DNA of 64,000 nucleotides from an uncultured Alphaproteobacteria bacterium (GTDB taxonomy: Bacteria > Pseudomonadota > Alphaproteobacteria > Micavibrionales > Micavibrionaceae): NCBI GenBank assembly GCA_937923625.1, contig CALDTV010000009.1:109538-173537 (forward strand). Direction: 5' to 3'. The notes below the pieces were generated by a model, which had not been told where the DNA came from, ran no database searches, and saw nothing but the letters and a program-made list of their open reading frames with translations. Position 1 is the first letter of the stretch. Every line of letters begins with the position of its first letter. This document shows, piece by piece, positions 53,520 through 63,400 of this stretch. A program made the position numbers and the translations under genes.

Positions 53520-54563
53520 ATGTCATTGAGAATAATAGAAATTTCCGCACCAGAAACGGCTTCAGAAAAAATAAAAGAGCTTGCCACACGCTATGAAGCG
53601 ATTGATTGCTGGCAAGCTGCGCGCAAAAGCTGGCTTTATAAGACAGAGGATAAACGCATTACCAGCCGCATTTTAGTTGATGTCAAAAATCAACAAGACC
53701 TGCTTGATGCCCTTCAACGCGCGGTGAATAAGAATGATGATTGGCGCATCACACTTATACCCGTTGAAGCAACCCTGCCTAAACCCGAAGAACCAGAACC
53801 AGCAAAAAATAATAGCAAATTGAAAATAAAGGATATTTTGCGTGGCTCTGTGACCCGTGAAGAATTATTTGCAGATATGGAACAAGGGGCAAAAATCTCT
53901 GTTGATTTTCTGCTACTTATTATCCTCTCTTCTCTTGTGGCGGGTATTGGCCTTATTAATAGTGATGTTGCCGTTGTGATTGGCGCGATGGTGATTGCCC
54001 CTCTCTTAGGGCCTAATTTGGCTTTGGCATTTGGCGCGGCGCTAGGTGATAAAGCGCTTATTTTAAAAGCCGTCAAAACAAATGCTGTGGGTATCGGCTT
54101 CACATTGATGATAACCATCATAGCCAGCTTATTGATTTCCGATGATGCTGTTTTAAGCAGTACCGAAATGATGAACCGTACCAATGTTGGGTTTGCCAGT
54201 ATCATTTTGGCGTTGGCATCTGGCGCAGCGGCAGTTCTATCCCTTACCATGGGGGTCTCCAGCGCGCTTGTTGGGGTTATGGTTGCCGTGGCACTCATGC
54301 CGCCTGCTGTAACACTAGGCGTTACATTAGGAAACGGCCAATTTAAGTTGGCTTATGGTACATTTTTATTACTTGCGACCAACATTGTCTGCGTGAATTT
54401 AGCCGCACAAGCGATTTTTCGCTTAAAAGGCATTAAGCCCCGCACATGGTTTGAAGAAAAAAACGCGAAAAAAGCTTCTCGTATTAACGGGATGATCTGG
54501 CTTGGGATGCTGGTTATCTTAGCGATATTAATTTGGCTCAAACAAGATTATTTGGATGGCTAG
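53520..54563 (+). CDS. DUF389 family membrane protein (TIGR00341 type)
   Basis: A 347-residue inner-membrane protein of unknown function. The first 100 residues form a ferredoxin-like domain typical of the family (ATRYEAIDCWQAARKSWLYKT; RITSRILVDVKNQQDLLDALQ). About seven hydrophobic segments follow from residue 128, with FLLLIILSSLVAGIGLINS, AVVIGAMVIAPLLGPNLALAF (a DUF389 signature) and VGVMVAVALMPPAVTLGVTLG. The C-terminal segment ends VILAILIWLKQDYLDG. The gene stands alone. Confidence 0.9.
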   Translation: MSLRIIEISAPETASEKIKELATRYEAIDCWQAARKSWLYKTEDKRITSRILVDVKNQQDLLDALQRAVNKNDDWRITLIPVEATLPKPEEPEPAKNNSKLKIKDILRGSVTREELFADMEQGAKISVDFLLLIILSSLVAGIGLINSDVAVVIGAMVIAPLLGPNLALAFGAALGDKALILKAVKTNAVGIGFTLMITIIASLLISDDAVLSSTEMMNRTNVGFASIILALASGAAAVLSLTMGVSSALVGVMVAVALMPPAVTLGVTLGNGQFKLAYGTFLLLATNIVCVNLAAQAIFRLKGIKPRTWFEEKNAKKASRINGMIWLGMLVILAILIWLKQDYLDG

Positions 54564-54573
54564 CGCAATGCTA

Positions 54574-54603
54574 TTGACATAACTTTAAACGTTTCAGTAT
54601 AAA
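54574..54603 (+). promoter_or_regulatory. Promoter with TTGACATAA start (54610 gene), leaderless type
   Basis: TTGACA (54574-54579), 18-base spacer beginning TAACTTTAAA, TATAAA (54598-54603), then 6 bases (CGTTAT) to the ATG. Confidence 0.7.
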
Positions 54604-54609
54604 CGTTAT

Positions 54610-55398
54610 ATGTCAAAATTCAAACGCGGCTGGCAAAATTCTGACGACCATATCTTATGCGATGCGGAAGTGCATTACCTATGGATAAATCACAGCCCAG
54701 ATGAAGGGGAGCGAAATTTACCATTATGCACCGTCGAGCTTGAGCGCCTTAAACGTGCATTTGAAAACGGAAGAAAATATCCAGAAGCAACATTCACATT
54801 ATGGGTAGATTTTAAATATTTAGATGCCATGTCAAAATTCTGGGTTGATAGTTATTTTGATAGCTATGCGCCCCCTAATTTTACACTAAAAGATTTGAAC
54901 GATATTGAATTATACAAAACCAACCCAAGAATGGGGATGGACAAAATACGGCGCAGTTCCCCTCACGATGTTTTCACAAGAACAGATCTCGCGCGATTTT
55001 ATATTTTGCAAGAAAGATTAAAAAAATCAACAAAGGCAAATATCGTATACTCAGACCTTGATGCGAATAATGTTTTAAACATACCACGGGCGGGAAAAAG
55101 TCTTTTTGAAAAATACGGTTTCATTATTGGTAAAGCATCCAATGCAATTGTTATGCATGCATATGTTGCAGTGAAAAAAGGACATCCCCACGCAAAATTA
55201 TTTGTCGATAATGTTGTGGAGCGCACATGTGAGTATTACGATCAAAACAAACATGGAACCAACGGACCAATCGTCAAAGCTGTTCTCTCTGATATGTTAG
55301 GCGCAAATATGATTAGCGTGATGAATATCAAACCAATGCCAAAAATTGGATATAAAGTACCAAGGGATCGGTTTTTAACATTTCATAAAATTCGTTAA
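54610..55398 (+). CDS. Glycosyltransferase-like protein with DxD motif
   Basis: 262 residues with the look of a GT-A-fold sugar transferase of the OCH1/TcdA-like sugar-binding DxD group. Visible parts are HYLWINHSPDEGERNLPLCTV near 21-41, ATFTLWVDFKYLDAM near 58-72, and the diagnostic pair RTDLARFYILQERL followed by ANIVYSDLDANNV, in which Asp-Leu-Asp would bind the metal and sugar nucleotide. No membrane segment or signal peptide is visible. Similar stand-alone proteins occur as capsule enzymes and as secreted effectors; I cannot say which applies here. Confidence 0.72.
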   Translation: MSKFKRGWQNSDDHILCDAEVHYLWINHSPDEGERNLPLCTVELERLKRAFENGRKYPEATFTLWVDFKYLDAMSKFWVDSYFDSYAPPNFTLKDLNDIELYKTNPRMGMDKIRRSSPHDVFTRTDLARFYILQERLKKSTKANIVYSDLDANNVLNIPRAGKSLFEKYGFIIGKASNAIVMHAYVAVKKGHPHAKLFVDNVVERTCEYYDQNKHGTNGPIVKAVLSDMLGANMISVMNIKPMPKIGYKVPRDRFLTFHKIR

Positions 55399-55423
55399 CC
55401 TTCTCAATTTATGGGAATAAAAT

Positions 55424-55807
55424 ATGAGCATTATAAAAATGAGTGAAGTAACATTTGTTTATCTAGTTGATTTAAAAGCGGATAAAACGGTAATTCTAGA
55501 CGATGAAAGCTGTGTCTGTCGTAATAATCGCGCCCCAATATCCTATAGTGATAGTCAGCAAAAATTATTAGACTTCTTAGGAGAAAATGGTGGCGAATTT
55601 ATGGGGTGGCGCTATCAAAGAGACACAGATGAGACTTTTGTGGGAGATGCCATTGTCAGAATGAAACCTAATGTTGCCAAATCAATGGAAAAAGAATCTT
55701 TTGTGAAACCTCAACCGATTGCAGGGCATCCAAAAATGATTGGCTTTGCGCACGGCGTTAGAACATATTCAGCGCGGGATCCTCGCGGCGCAGAACTCAC
55801 CATTTAA
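55424..55807 (+). CDS. Small unknown protein downstream of the glycosyltransferase-like gene
   Basis: 127 residues, no family recognised. Strand-rich (VTFVYLVDLKADKTVILDD) with two close Cys residues in ESCVCRNN that could bind metal or form a disulphide. It ends ARDPRGAELTI. The gene lies 25 bases after the glycosyltransferase-like gene and probably shares its transcript. Its stop codon overlaps the uvrC stop by 4 bases on the other strand. Confidence 0.6.
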   Translation: MSIIKMSEVTFVYLVDLKADKTVILDDESCVCRNNRAPISYSDSQQKLLDFLGENGGEFMGWRYQRDTDETFVGDAIVRMKPNVAKSMEKESFVKPQPIAGHPKMIGFAHGVRTYSARDPRGAELTI

Positions 55808-57702
55808 CTCTCATTAAAGAAATTATAAATCCTCTCTGCGACGGCTTGGGAAATACCATCGACATTACATAGGTCATCAATCCCCGCGCCCGCCACCGAT
55901 TTAGCGGAGCCAAAATGAAGTAGGAGAGCGCGTTTGCGTAAAGCGCCAACCCCAGGGATTTGATCCATCGGTGATTTAGAAATATCATTTTTACGTCGCG
56001 TGCGGTGCGCACCAATGGCAAAGCGATGCACCTCATCGCGCAGCCTTTGCAGATAATGAAGCGTTCCGTCATTAAAAGGGAGTTGAAAAGGCGGTTTCAT
56101 TTTACCGTTTGCGTCATCGACAAAAAATTGCTCCCGCCCTGCCTCACGGCCTTCATGCTTGGAAATCCCAACAACGACGACATCATCATAAACACCCAAT
56201 TCGGTTAGTGTTTCTTTTACCGCATTAAATTGCCCTATGCCGCCATCAATCAGCAGTAAGTCTGGCCAATCGTCACTATCTGTTTGTACATTTTCTTTAA
56301 TTGCGCGGGTAAAACGGCGAGTCATGACTTCGCGCATCATGCCGTAATCATCGCCTTCGATGGCATCGCGAATATTAAATTTTCGATAGGCACTTTTACG
56401 AAAGCCCTCATGCCCCGCAACAACCATGGCACCCACCATATTTGTGCCAGAAATGTGGGAGTTATCGTATACTTCAATACGTTTGGGCGTTTCGTCCATA
56501 TCAAACAGCTTTGCGACATTCTCCAGATGTTTTGCCTCCCCTGCCCGTTCGGCCAAATGACGTTTCAACGCGTCAACCGCATTTTTCATGACAAAATCAA
56601 CAAGGCGTTTACGCTTACCACGTATGGGTTTGTTAATTGTCACGCGCCCGCGGTCACGGCGGGTTGTCAACGCATCTTCAAGCAATTCTGTTTCCGTAGG
56701 CTGATGACTGGTAAGAACAGCAGAAGGTACAGGTTTATTCTCGTAAAATTGTGCCATGAAAACAGATAAAATAACGTCAGCTTCTTCTTCGCTGTCATGA
56801 CGCGGGAAGAAGGCACGGTTGCCAAAATTCTGACCACCGCGGAAGAAGAAAACCTGAACACATGTCTTACCTTCTAACTGCGCCAGCGCCATCACATCAA
56901 CATCACCAATCCCTTCCAAGTTAATATCCTGTTTGGATTGTATCGCCGCCAGTGTTTTGATGCGGTCACGATATTCTGCCGCTTGCTCAAATTCTTCGCG
57001 CTCGCTCAAGGCTTGCATTTCTTTTGCGAAGGCTTCTTGGACGGCACGGCTTTCACCGGATAAAAATTTACGGGCGTGCTCGACTTGTTCGGCGTATTCC
57101 TTTTGGCTGACTTTACCAACACACGGCGCGGTGCAACGCTTGATATGATATTGTAAACATGGACGCGAACGATTGGCGAAAACATTATCCGTACAATTTC
57201 TGAGCTTAAACGCGCGCTGCAAAACATGGATCGTATGATTAACCGCCCCCGCCGACGCAAACGGCCCGAAATAATCCCCTTTTGGCTTTCGTGCACCACG
57301 ATGTTTTTTAACCTGCGCAAAATCATGATCGCCTGTCACCAAAATATAGGGAAAGGATTTATCATCGCGTAAAAGAATATTATAGCGCGGCTTTAATTTC
57401 TTAATCAGATTGGATTCAAGGAGTAACGCCTCGACTTCCGTATGTGTATTCACAAACTCCATCGTTTCAGTTTGCGATACCATCCGTTGCAGGCGCATCG
57501 GCAATTTATCAACGTGGGTATAGCTCACCACCCGCTTCTTAAGGGCTTTGGCCTTCCCCACATACAGCACCTCGCCTTTTTCCGAGATCATACGATAAAC
57601 CCCCGGTGTGGCAGGCAGGTTTTTCACATAATCCCTGATAATCTGCGCCCCGCGCTGTGGCGGCGTCAATTTTGGCTGTTTTGCATCATCGCTATCGGTC
57701 AT
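55804..57702 (-). CDS. uvrC: Excinuclease ABC subunit C
   Basis: A nucleotide-excision repair nuclease making both incisions around a lesion. The 632 residues comprise an N-terminal GIY-YIG domain (LPATPGVYRMISEKGEVLYVGKA), four Cys in the middle region (NCTDNVF ... RPCLQYHIKRCTAPCVG), the UVR motif (LSEREEFEQAAEYRDRIKTL), an RNase H-like domain (DNSHISGTNMVGAMVV; LLIDGGIGQFNAV) and a C-terminal double helix-hairpin-helix (IPGVGALRKRALLLHFGSAK). It is the full-length counterpart of the small GIY-YIG protein at 4628. Confidence 0.97.
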   Translation of the reverse strand: MTDSDDAKQPKLTPPQRGAQIIRDYVKNLPATPGVYRMISEKGEVLYVGKAKALKKRVVSYTHVDKLPMRLQRMVSQTETMEFVNTHTEVEALLLESNLIKKLKPRYNILLRDDKSFPYILVTGDHDFAQVKKHRGARKPKGDYFGPFASAGAVNHTIHVLQRAFKLRNCTDNVFANRSRPCLQYHIKRCTAPCVGKVSQKEYAEQVEHARKFLSGESRAVQEAFAKEMQALSEREEFEQAAEYRDRIKTLAAIQSKQDINLEGIGDVDVMALAQLEGKTCVQVFFFRGGQNFGNRAFFPRHDSEEEADVILSVFMAQFYENKPVPSAVLTSHQPTETELLEDALTTRRDRGRVTINKPIRGKRKRLVDFVMKNAVDALKRHLAERAGEAKHLENVAKLFDMDETPKRIEVYDNSHISGTNMVGAMVVAGHEGFRKSAYRKFNIRDAIEGDDYGMMREVMTRRFTRAIKENVQTDSDDWPDLLLIDGGIGQFNAVKETLTELGVYDDVVVVGISKHEGREAGREQFFVDDANGKMKPPFQLPFNDGTLHYLQRLRDEVHRFAIGAHRTRRKNDISKSPMDQIPGVGALRKRALLLHFGSAKSVAGAGIDDLCNVDGISQAVAERIYNFFNES

Positions 57703-57740
57703 ATACCCATTTATAACGCAAGAAAAACGTGAAAAGCCAC

Positions 57741-57769
57741 TTGAATTATTAGTCTTGAAACAGTACTAA
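57741..57769 (+). promoter_or_regulatory. Promoter for tRNA-Leu
   Basis: TTGAAT (57741-57746), 17-base spacer, TACTAA (57764-57769), about 11 bases before the tRNA 5' end. Confidence 0.5.
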
Positions 57770-57780
57770 AGGTGTTAAGT

Positions 57781-57865
57781 GCGGCTGTGGCGGAATGGTA
57801 GACGCTGCAGACTTAAAATCTGTTGTCCTTAGGGCGTGGGGGTTCAAGTCCCCCCAGCCGCACCA
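57781..57865 (+). tRNA. tRNA-Leu (anticodon UAA), integration site of the island
   Basis: An 85-nt class II tRNA with CCA encoded. Acceptor stem GCGGCTG/CAGCCGC, anticodon arm GCAGA-CTTAAAA-TCTGT with anticodon TAA, a long variable arm (GTCCTTAGGGCGT) as expected for Leu, and T arm GGGGG-TTCAAGT-CCCCC. An integrase gene begins 226 bases downstream in the same orientation, the classic layout in which the 3' part of the tRNA is the attachment site. Confidence 0.96.
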
Positions 57866-57924
57866 TTTAAAATCAATCACTTAGCGCTGTTTTGAAAAAA
57901 CCTCATTTGAGCAGAAATGCTCTG

Positions 57925-57945
57925 TGGGACACTCATGGGACACTC
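57925..57945 (+). repeat. Tandem repeat TGGGACACTC, possible integrase arm site
   Basis: Two exact 10-base copies, TGGGACACTC (57925-57934 and 57936-57945), one base apart, giving an 11-base period close to a helical turn. They lie between the tRNA 3' end and the integrase gene, where arm-type binding sites of tyrosine recombinases occur. Confidence 0.6.
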
Positions 57946-58091
57946 GGCTTTGAAAATCGTTTTTAGCCCTGATGTTCCAGAGATTTAATAAAACAGAACA
58001 TGCCAGAAGAATATCTTTAAATATCCGTTAACCCATTGATTTTACAGTAAAATTAACCTTTTGCTGTTAATTTAGATATTGGAGAAGAAAA

Positions 58092-59180
58092 ATGGCAGCG
58101 ATTGAAGAAAGAGAAAATGCAAAGGGTGAAAAATCTTATCGCGTGAAAGTGCGAGTTAAAGGTTATCCTGTTCAAACAGCAACATTCACGACAAAAACAG
58201 AAGCTAAGGCATGTGCGCGAAATACAGAGGCCGCCATCCATGAGGGACGCTACTTCAGTTATTCGGCCTCTAAAAAGAAAACAGTATCTGATTTGATTGA
58301 TCGTTATATCGAAGAAATATTACCCTTAAAGCCTGCCTCCATGGCAGATCAAACGAGGCAACTGAATCATTGGAAAAAAGAGATCGGCGATCTGGTTATA
58401 CAAGATTTAACCTCCTCAATGGTAACGGCAGTTAGAAATAAACTAAAGTCTCAAACAACAGTTAGAAACCAAATCCGTAGTGCTGCAACCGTTAATAGAT
58501 ATCTTGCAGCATTAAGCCATGCGTTCACTATTTCCATCAAAGAATGGGAATGGACGAATGATAATCCTTGTACACGTGTATCAAAGCTAAGAGAGGCCAG
58601 AGGACGCACTCGTTATTTATCAAAGGACGAAAGGTTTAGGTTGCTGGATGCTTGTTATAAAAGCTGTAATCAATACCTTTACACAATTGTTGTTTTAGCA
58701 CTCAGTACAGGCGCACGGAAAAATGAAATTCTCTCGCTTAAATGGGAGAATATTCATTTTGACCGTGAAGTCATTCAGCTTAATGAAACCAAAAATGGTA
58801 AAATACGTATCTTACCCCTACAAAATTATGCCTTAGAGCTTGTCCTCGATTTACGTCGCAAACAAAAATTGAATGTAGCATTGCTTTTTCCTAGCACTAA
58901 AAGCGGCAACCACATTCCGACTAATATCCGTAAAGGATGGGATAAAGCCGTTTCAGATGCCCGATTAGAAGATTTTCGTTTTCATGATCTACGGCACAGT
59001 GCCGCCTCTTACATGGCAATGGACGGAGCAAGCTTAATTGATATTGCTCAAATCCTTGGACACAAAACATTAGAAATGACAAAGCGCTATTCTCACTTAT
59101 CAGACGCACATACTAAAAAAGTAGTTGCGAGTATGAATAATAAAATTTTTGGCAAACGCAGGCCTGATTTAAGAGAGTAA
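58092..59180 (+). CDS. Site-specific tyrosine recombinase (island integrase)
   Basis: 362 residues. The N-terminal arm-binding-like domain (KGEKSYRVKVRVKGYPVQTATF) is followed by a SAM-like core-binding domain (near 65-160) and the catalytic domain near 170-345: Arg in STGARKNEILSLKWENI, His-x-x-Arg in FHDLRHSAASYMA, His in AQILGHKTLEMTKRYSHLS and the nucleophile Tyr in KRYSHL. All catalytic residues are present, so it should be active. Immediate position downstream of tRNA-Leu marks it as the integrase that created the island to its right. The DNA changes to very AT-rich just after it. Confidence 0.95.
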   Translation: MAAIEERENAKGEKSYRVKVRVKGYPVQTATFTTKTEAKACARNTEAAIHEGRYFSYSASKKKTVSDLIDRYIEEILPLKPASMADQTRQLNHWKKEIGDLVIQDLTSSMVTAVRNKLKSQTTVRNQIRSAATVNRYLAALSHAFTISIKEWEWTNDNPCTRVSKLREARGRTRYLSKDERFRLLDACYKSCNQYLYTIVVLALSTGARKNEILSLKWENIHFDREVIQLNETKNGKIRILPLQNYALELVLDLRRKQKLNVALLFPSTKSGNHIPTNIRKGWDKAVSDARLEDFRFHDLRHSAASYMAMDGASLIDIAQILGHKTLEMTKRYSHLSDAHTKKVVASMNNKIFGKRRPDLRE

Positions 59181-59477
59181 ATTTGTAATATAATTTCTTT
59201 TTTTTAAATACTTTTTAAGTTTTTAAAAACTAATATTTTTGAGTTTTTTTTCGAATAAAAAACATTTTAAAAAAGTAAACTTTCAATATTTCCAATCACA
59301 TAAAAAATTTAGACACTAAAAAAACATTGTTTTTAAAATTAAAGATTCTTTTAATTAATTACTTAAAAACTTTATTTTTCAATAGCTTATAAAAAATAAG
59401 TGCTTGTACCAACTCTCTCATTCGTGATGTAATTTTATATAAGTAGAATTAATCAAAGTAACAGGGAGCAATGAATA
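59181..59477. other. Extremely AT-rich gap in the island
   Basis: 297 bases of long A and T runs between the integrase and the HTH gene; no reading frame or clear hairpin seen. Possibly a bound-silencer or promoter region for the excisionase-like gene. Confidence 0.5.
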
Positions 59478-59678
59478 ATGACCATACTAACCGTAAAACA
59501 GATAGCATCTAGATATGATGCATTCACCGAAAGTACTATTAGAAATTGGATCAACGACGCCGATAATAATGGAATTCATGTGTGTATTGTGAGGCCGCCA
59601 AATGTTCGGCGTGTTTTTATTGATATCGTCAAATTTGAGCAATGGTTACGACGTTTTTTAAAAAATTCAGATCAGTAA
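59478..59678 (+). CDS. Excisionase/AlpA-like helix-turn-helix protein
   Basis: 66 residues, all one small winged-helix or MerR-like DNA-binding domain: LTVKQIASRYDAFTESTIRNWINDA forms the recognition helix-turn-helix, and NVRRVFIDIVKFEQWLRRFL matches the beta-wing and last helix of excisionase-like proteins (the family often ends in FxxWL). The codon context before the ATG is GGGAGCAATGAATAATG, so a good ribosome binding site exists. Next to an integrase it is probably the directionality or regulatory factor of the island. Confidence 0.78.
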   Translation: MTILTVKQIASRYDAFTESTIRNWINDADNNGIHVCIVRPPNVRRVFIDIVKFEQWLRRFLKNSDQ

Positions 59679-60003
59679 AAATAAAATCTACTTTATAAAA
59701 TATGGCCATACATATTTCCAAAACCCATCAAAATAAAACCACCATTCAAGCCAAACAACACCTATGAGTATTGGGTTATCTGAAGCGTCTACAACCTCAG
59801 GCTCATACGATCAGTGTTAAGGTCTGAATTTCAATTCTTGTACTATAAATGTTGCTATCGACCCAAAGCGGACATTGAAAAAGCAACTTTTTTCACCTCA
59901 TTGAAGGGATATCATTTAATTAATCCTTCCCAGACTTTTATTAATTTCTTGTAAGCTCACTAGAGTTATGTTAAATATGTTTCGATTAAAATGTAGTAAT
60001 GAG
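59679..60003. other. 325-base gap without a supported gene
   Basis: Only a 21-codon frame (ATG at 59704) is present. The stretch CGACCCAAAGCGGACATTG near 59859 has higher GC than its surroundings and looks like a scrap of another element. Nothing further could be supported. Confidence 0.5.
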
Positions 60004-60420
60004 TTAAAATGCGTATTTATTCATATGATAGATCACGTTCTGGTGAACCTTTTCGTGTAATGAGCATAAGTGATTATGTTCGCGGATCCTTAAGTTTTCT
60101 TGAAAGAAGGCAACAGGATTTAGAGGTGATCTCGGAACAGCTGGATATATGGACAAATGCTGTTCGATCGCAAACAGGTTATGCGTATGCAGGAATTTTT
60201 TATTATTATCTCTAATCCCTTTTTCTTCTAAAATTTTTCTTTCTCTATTGAGGTGGCATAGATATTGATTAAACAGCGTCATGCTTTTAATTAAGTTAAT
60301 ATTCAACCTAATCAATTCATCGTAATGCTTTCCATCAAGGAGGGCTGAAGCGTAGCGTAAGCCATTCTCCTCAGGACTGCCTGGCTCAATATAAGTTGGT
60401 TTTACCTCCATTCTCTTCAA
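60004..60420 (-). CDS. Unknown island protein (opposite frame also open)
   Basis: 138 residues on the minus strand. The first half reads like a real protein, with EENGLRYASALLDGKHYDELIRL and a helical NLIKSMTLFNQYLCHLNRER. The second half (after KKFLHTHN) looks less natural and lies opposite a plus-strand frame at 60009-60215 that reads MSISDYVRGSLSFLERRQ, which also looks like protein. Either there is an antisense overlap or two genes were fused head to tail by a deletion. No family is recognised. Confidence is for a coding region of some sort on this strand. Confidence 0.4.
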   Translation of the reverse strand: MKRMEVKPTYIEPGSPEENGLRYASALLDGKHYDELIRLNINLIKSMTLFNQYLCHLNRERKILEEKGIRDNNKKFLHTHNLFAIEQHLSIYPAVPRSPLNPVAFFQENLRIREHNHLCSLHEKVHQNVIYHMNKYAF

Positions 60421-60480
60421 TCAACTTTACCAGAAGATCACAAAAACCGCCTTTTAATCTGACAAGACCTTTTAACCAAT

Positions 60481-63400
60481 CTAAGCTACTACATCAATAT
60501 GGCCACGGCTTTCTAGAGCGGTTAAATCTAATCCTGCTCCACCTACTATGAGCGCAACAGCTTGATAGTTAACTCCACCAGATACTCCATTAACATCAAT
60601 CTCTATAACCGTATCGCCCTCTAAATCAATAAACCTTACATAGTCAGTTATGTCCGAAGAATTTGTATAATTAAACAGTACATCACTAATATCAATTACA
60701 TCCCCTTCATCAACACTAAAATCTTCAATGCGATCAAGCCCATCAAAGGCGGTGGCCCCTTCAAAAACAAACCTATCGCCACCTTCTCCACCATGTAGCG
60801 TATTTATGCCCCCTTGACCATAAAGCCTATCATCACCTCTTAAACCAAAAAGAGTATCATCATCATCTCCACCATATAAAATATCGGCATCACCAAAGTC
60901 TAACTGATAAACATATAAAGAGCCGCTGTTTACAGAACCTGTATTATCACTCGTTGCTGTAATCACAACAGTATTCCCATCAATTGTAACATAATCTCCA
61001 AAATTATCATTTTCTTCAGGTGATGGATTTATGATCGTATGCAATAATTTTCCAGTTGTAACTTCATAAATATAAGCTGCGCCGGAATTTTCCTCTACAG
61101 TATCATCATTCACTGCACCGACAACAGCATAGTCACCATCTATTGCAACACTATGGCCAAAAAAATCATTTGTTGATGGCGTTGGGTTATTCAAAGTATG
61201 TAATAACTCACCCGATGTCACATCATAGATATAGGCTTTTCCATCCCTAAAGAAACCTGAGTTATCATCTTCGCGAGACCCGACGATTGCATAATCGCCA
61301 TCGATGCTAATACTATCACCAAAATTATCAACACTAACATCTGGGTTATTTAAATTATGGAGAAAATTACCTGTTATCAGATCAAATATCTGCACAGTAC
61401 TTCCATTAAGTCCATGTGAAACCATCACTAGATTACCAGAAATTGCGACACGATCACCAAAAAAATCATTTGTTGATGGCGTTGGGTTATTGATTGTGCT
61501 AATCAAATTACCCGTTGTTACATCATATATTTTAATAGCTCCCACATTTGACGCCCCTGAATCTTCACCACCTACCCCAACAATCGCATAGTTACCATTT
61601 ATTGCTACGCTTTTACCAAAATTATCATTACTAGAGCCACCAGTATTATTAATTATATGGGTCAGGTTCCCTGTTGTAACGTCATATATATAGGCACGAC
61701 CGCCGCGGCTAGCGCTTGTACTGAATTGATCATCACCTATAATAATATTATTTCCATCTACAGAAACACTACTACCAAATGCTACCGAAGAGGCTGGCTG
61801 CTCTATTGTAAATAATAAATTTCCTGAAATCACGTCATATATATAAACAGCTCCTTTGTTTGAAAAGTTGCTATCTCCATCAACATCCGCAACCACCATA
61901 TAATTTCCACTAACACTAACACTACTTCCATAACTATCATCAGTAAGCGGATCTGGATTACCTATCGTTTGCAATAAATTACCAGTGGCCGCATCGTAAA
62001 CATAAGCTGTGCCAGCATTGGTTAAATCATTATAGCTTCCAATAACAATATTTGTTCCATCTATTGTAACAGCATCACCAAAGAAATCATCTGTATTTGG
62101 GGTTGGATTATTTATGGTATGTAAAAGATTACCTGTTGTTCGATCAAAAACATATACTGATCCAGCATTTGTGGCGCCAGTATCATCCTTATCTGCGCCA
62201 ACAACAACATAATTTCCATCTATAGCAACGCTTTGACCAAAATTATCCCCTACAGCAGAGCTTGGATTACTTAAAGTAAATAATAAATTACCCGTTGTAA
62301 CATCATATATATAAGCTTCACCTGAATTATTATTCGTGTCGTCGGCAAGATATGCACCGACGACAGCATAGTTACCATCTATCGCTACACTCCAACCAAA
62401 ACTGTCACCACTATTTGTGGAAGATAAAGTAAATAATAAATTACCCGTTGTAACGTCATATATATAAGCACTTCCTGCATTGCCTGCTCCAGTATCGTCG
62501 CCCGCAGCACCAATAATTGCAAGGTTTCCACTTATAGCAACACTACTGCCAAAATTATCACTACTCGCAGGCGTTGGATTATCTATTGTAAGTAAAAGAG
62601 TTTCTGTTGTAATATCATATATATAAGCGCTCCCCACAAACAAAAAACCGCCTATATCATTCCTTGCTCCTATGATTGCATAATTTCCATCTATAGCAAC
62701 GTCTTGACCAAAATCTCTGGTGTTTGATGGGGCTGGGCTTTCTATTTCTGTCAGTACACCAGTCGTAAAATTATATTTGAAGGCACTTTCTTCACCTTTA
62801 CTACCTATGACTGCATAATTTCCACCTATAGCAACGCTTTGGCCAAAAAAATCGAAGTGCCCAAAACCAGCTGGGTTATTAATAGTATTAATAAGATTAC
62901 CTGTCGTAATATCAAATACATAAGCAACCCCGTTATTTAGAAGATTCGAATTGTTTCCTGTGCCACTGTTTCCAACTATCATATAATTTCCGCTCACAGT
63001 GACGCTTTCACCAAAACGATGTGCCGTAGAAGGATTTGGATTAGTTTTTGTAAAACTTAATGTATAGGGATCTGAAGCTACTAGAATATTACCATGCAAC
63101 GTATCATTTCCAGCTAACCCAAAAATTGTATTGTTATCATCTGTTCCAAATATAATATTATCATTTGCATCACCATTAATAGACACCCCAATCGTTACTG
63201 TTCCTATTTCAGGGGTTGATCCATTCTCACCACCATCCGTCAAGGAAACATCAAATCCAGAAATTGTTGTCGCTGACCCATCGTGTATAAAAATAACTTC
63301 ATTCGCTACCACTTGAGCATGGGTGAAGGTTGTAATAGCAACACCAACATTCGTCGTTAACTCTATCTGACCATTCGTAATAGCACTGGCCGTATAAGTA

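Noticed and set aside
60009..60215. Plus-strand 68-codon frame as a main gene
   Set aside because: The end reads unlike protein and the minus-strand frame is longer; kept only as an alternative in a finding.
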